DNA of 5,717 nt from an uncultured Cocleimonas sp. (GTDB lineage Bacteria > Pseudomonadota > Gammaproteobacteria > Thiotrichales > Thiotrichaceae): NCBI GenBank assembly GCA_937974135.1, contig CALJIH010000180.1, positions 1 through 5,717 of the forward strand, given 5' to 3'. Shown here one piece after another: positions 4,619 through 5,717 of the stretch (position 1 is the stretch's first letter; each line of letters begins with the position of its first letter). The notes under the pieces were generated by a model. The model did not search any database. It was not told where the DNA came from and saw only the letters and a program-made list of their open reading frames with translations. The translations under genes were made by a program, and so were the position numbers.

Positions 4619-5717
4619 ATGATAAAAAAACTCATCACTTCATTTATTATCTTGCTGGTTTCAGTGCATGCATATGCTGTTAACCCAGATGATTTATTGA
4701 GCCCTGATGAAGCGTTTAAAGCCAATATTACGGCACTTTCTGATAACAAGATAAAAGCCACTTGGGATATTGCCGATGCGTATTATATGTATCGTAAACG
4801 TTTCAAATTTGAAAGTGATACACCGGGTATTACACTGGGTGACCCGATCATTCCAAAAGGTAAGGTTACTGATGACCCTGGCTTTGGCAAAGTAGAAACG
4901 TATCGCAATCAAGTTGCTATTGAAATACCGGTAACACGTGATGCTTCTGCATCTAATGCTATTAAACTCTCGGTTAAAACCGTTTCGCAAGGTTGTGCGG
5001 ACGCGGGCATTTGTTATCCACCGCAAAAGAAAACGCTAACCGTGGCGTTAGATGCATTGAAAGTAACTGCGAATGACACGTTAGAAAAACAATCTGAGAA
5101 GAAAAAAGATTCCGTAGGATTGATGGATGAGTTGGGCTTATCAGAGTTAGTGAATGCCAATACGCCTATTCCTCCTGAAGAGGCATTTAAGGTAAAACTA
5201 AACACCGCTGATGGGCAATTATTAAAAGCTGACTGGAAAGTCACGAAAGGCCATTATCTTTATCAAGACAAACTAAAATTAACAATTATCGATGCAAATG
5301 GCCTTACTCTTGGAAATCTCGACTTACCGCCTTCAGTAAAAGAAATCGATCCATTCTTTGGTGAGATGAATACCTACAATAAAGACTTTACCGTATCTAC
5401 CAAGATTGATGGTGACGCTGATCTGCTAACTAAAGCCTTTACCGTTAAAGCCACTTACCAAGGATGTTCAAAGCTCACTGGTATATGTTATCCACCCCAA
5501 CATGACACGCTTAAAGTTAATTTTAGCGACGGACAACTGATAAAAGTTGCAGCAAAGGATTCAAATCCTAAAATGGATCTTGCGCCAGCGATGGACCCAG
5601 TTCCGATGGATCAACAAAAGCCCAGTTTGTTTTCAGGCATTGCTGGATCAAACAATAGTATGGCGAATTCACCCGCTTCTAGTAGTTCAGCTATTCCACA
5701 ATCTGATCTTGCATCAC
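4619..5717 (+). CDS. dsbD: Thiol:disulfide interchange protein DsbD, N-terminal 366 residues with two tandem alpha domains, cut by window edge
   Basis: DsbD carries electrons from cytosolic thioredoxin across the inner membrane to periplasmic DsbC, DsbG and CcmG. The frame from ATG 4619 is open to the window edge. Residues 1-20 are a signal peptide (MIKK, hydrophobic core, AYA cleavage site at 18-20). The first DsbD-alpha domain (about 25-145) has the conserved DAYYMYRK (53-60) and active-site CADAGICYPP with C126 and C132, equal to E. coli Cys103/Cys109. A linker (about 146-182) leads to a second alpha-like domain (about 183-305) with GHYLYQDKL (211-219) and QGCSKLTGICYPP, C283 and C290. A Ser/Pro/Met-rich linker follows; the membrane (beta) and thioredoxin-like (gamma) domains lie beyond the window. 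E. coli DsbD has one alpha domain, so this is a duplication. ScsB-type proteins also have two Ig-like N-terminal domains and are an alternative. No strong ribosome site precedes the ATG. Confidence 0.88.
   Translation, partial: MIKKLITSFIILLVSVHAYAVNPDDLLSPDEAFKANITALSDNKIKATWDIADAYYMYRKRFKFESDTPGITLGDPIIPKGKVTDDPGFGKVETYRNQVAIEIPVTRDASASNAIKLSVKTVSQGCADAGICYPPQKKTLTVALDALKVTANDTLEKQSEKKKDSVGLMDELGLSELVNANTPIPPEEAFKVKLNTADGQLLKADWKVTKGHYLYQDKLKLTIIDANGLTLGNLDLPPSVKEIDPFFGEMNTYNKDFTVSTKIDGDADLLTKAFTVKATYQGCSKLTGICYPPQHDTLKVNFSDGQLIKVAAKDSNPKMDLAPAMDPVPMDQQKPSLFSGIAGSNNSMANSPASSSSAIPQSDLAS

Noticed and set aside
4537..5244. Three minus-strand open frames opposite dsbD
   Set aside because: The plus frame has a signal peptide and two DsbD-alpha active sites. 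The antisense frames overlap one another and show no family.
1..5717. CRISPR arrays, tRNA or rRNA genes, transposase genes, defence systems
   Set aside because: No regularly spaced direct repeats, tRNA-like cloverleaf with conserved T-loop, or relevant protein motifs were found on either strand. FxsA has a phage-exclusion phenotype only when overproduced and is not evidence for a defence island.

Overview
The window looks like chromosomal DNA of a gammaproteobacterium that is probably not an enteric. The groEL-groES-fxsA cluster with dsbD nearby resembles the E. coli neighbourhood dsbD-cutA-dcuA-aspA-fxsA-yjeH-groSL. However, the GroES sequence, the CIRCE operator, the ACSM-like acyl-CoA ligase and the H-NS paralogue with a TWTGRGRKPKW signature are unlike Escherichia. 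Intergenic DNA is strongly AT-rich. I cannot name a genus from this sequence alone.

Layout. Positions 1-1873 lie on the minus strand: the first 217 codons of groEL (cut by the window edge), groES and fxsA. The groESL promoter region (about 1242-1296) carries a sigma70-like promoter, an overlapping sigma32-type -35, and a CIRCE operator with one mismatch. This suggests dual heat-shock control by HrcA and sigma32. The 241-bp groES-groEL spacer is unusually long. It holds a diverged ERIC-type palindromic repeat (about 756-893), whose edge coincides with the groES stop codon, and a separate hairpin just before groEL.

Also on the minus strand is an acyl-CoA synthetase of the medium-chain ACSM type (1975-3609). 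It probably starts at a TTG behind a perfect AGGAGG. A 376-bp AT-rich divergent region containing a 60-bp imperfect inverted repeat separates it from a plus-strand H-NS-family gene (3986-4384). That gene is followed by a hairpin terminator candidate and a compact 53-bp nested inverted-repeat element. The plus-strand 5' part of dsbD then starts at 4619 and runs off the right edge.

Functionally, GroES/GroEL fold cytosolic proteins, DsbD sends reducing power to the periplasm, FxsA is an inner-membrane protein of poorly known role, the ligase activates carboxylic acids to CoA thioesters, and the H-NS-like protein is a candidate silencer of AT-rich DNA. I see no new multi-gene system. The best observations are the ERIC-like insertion inside the chaperonin operon, the duplicated DsbD alpha domain with two cysteine pairs, and several unexplained intergenic inverted repeats.
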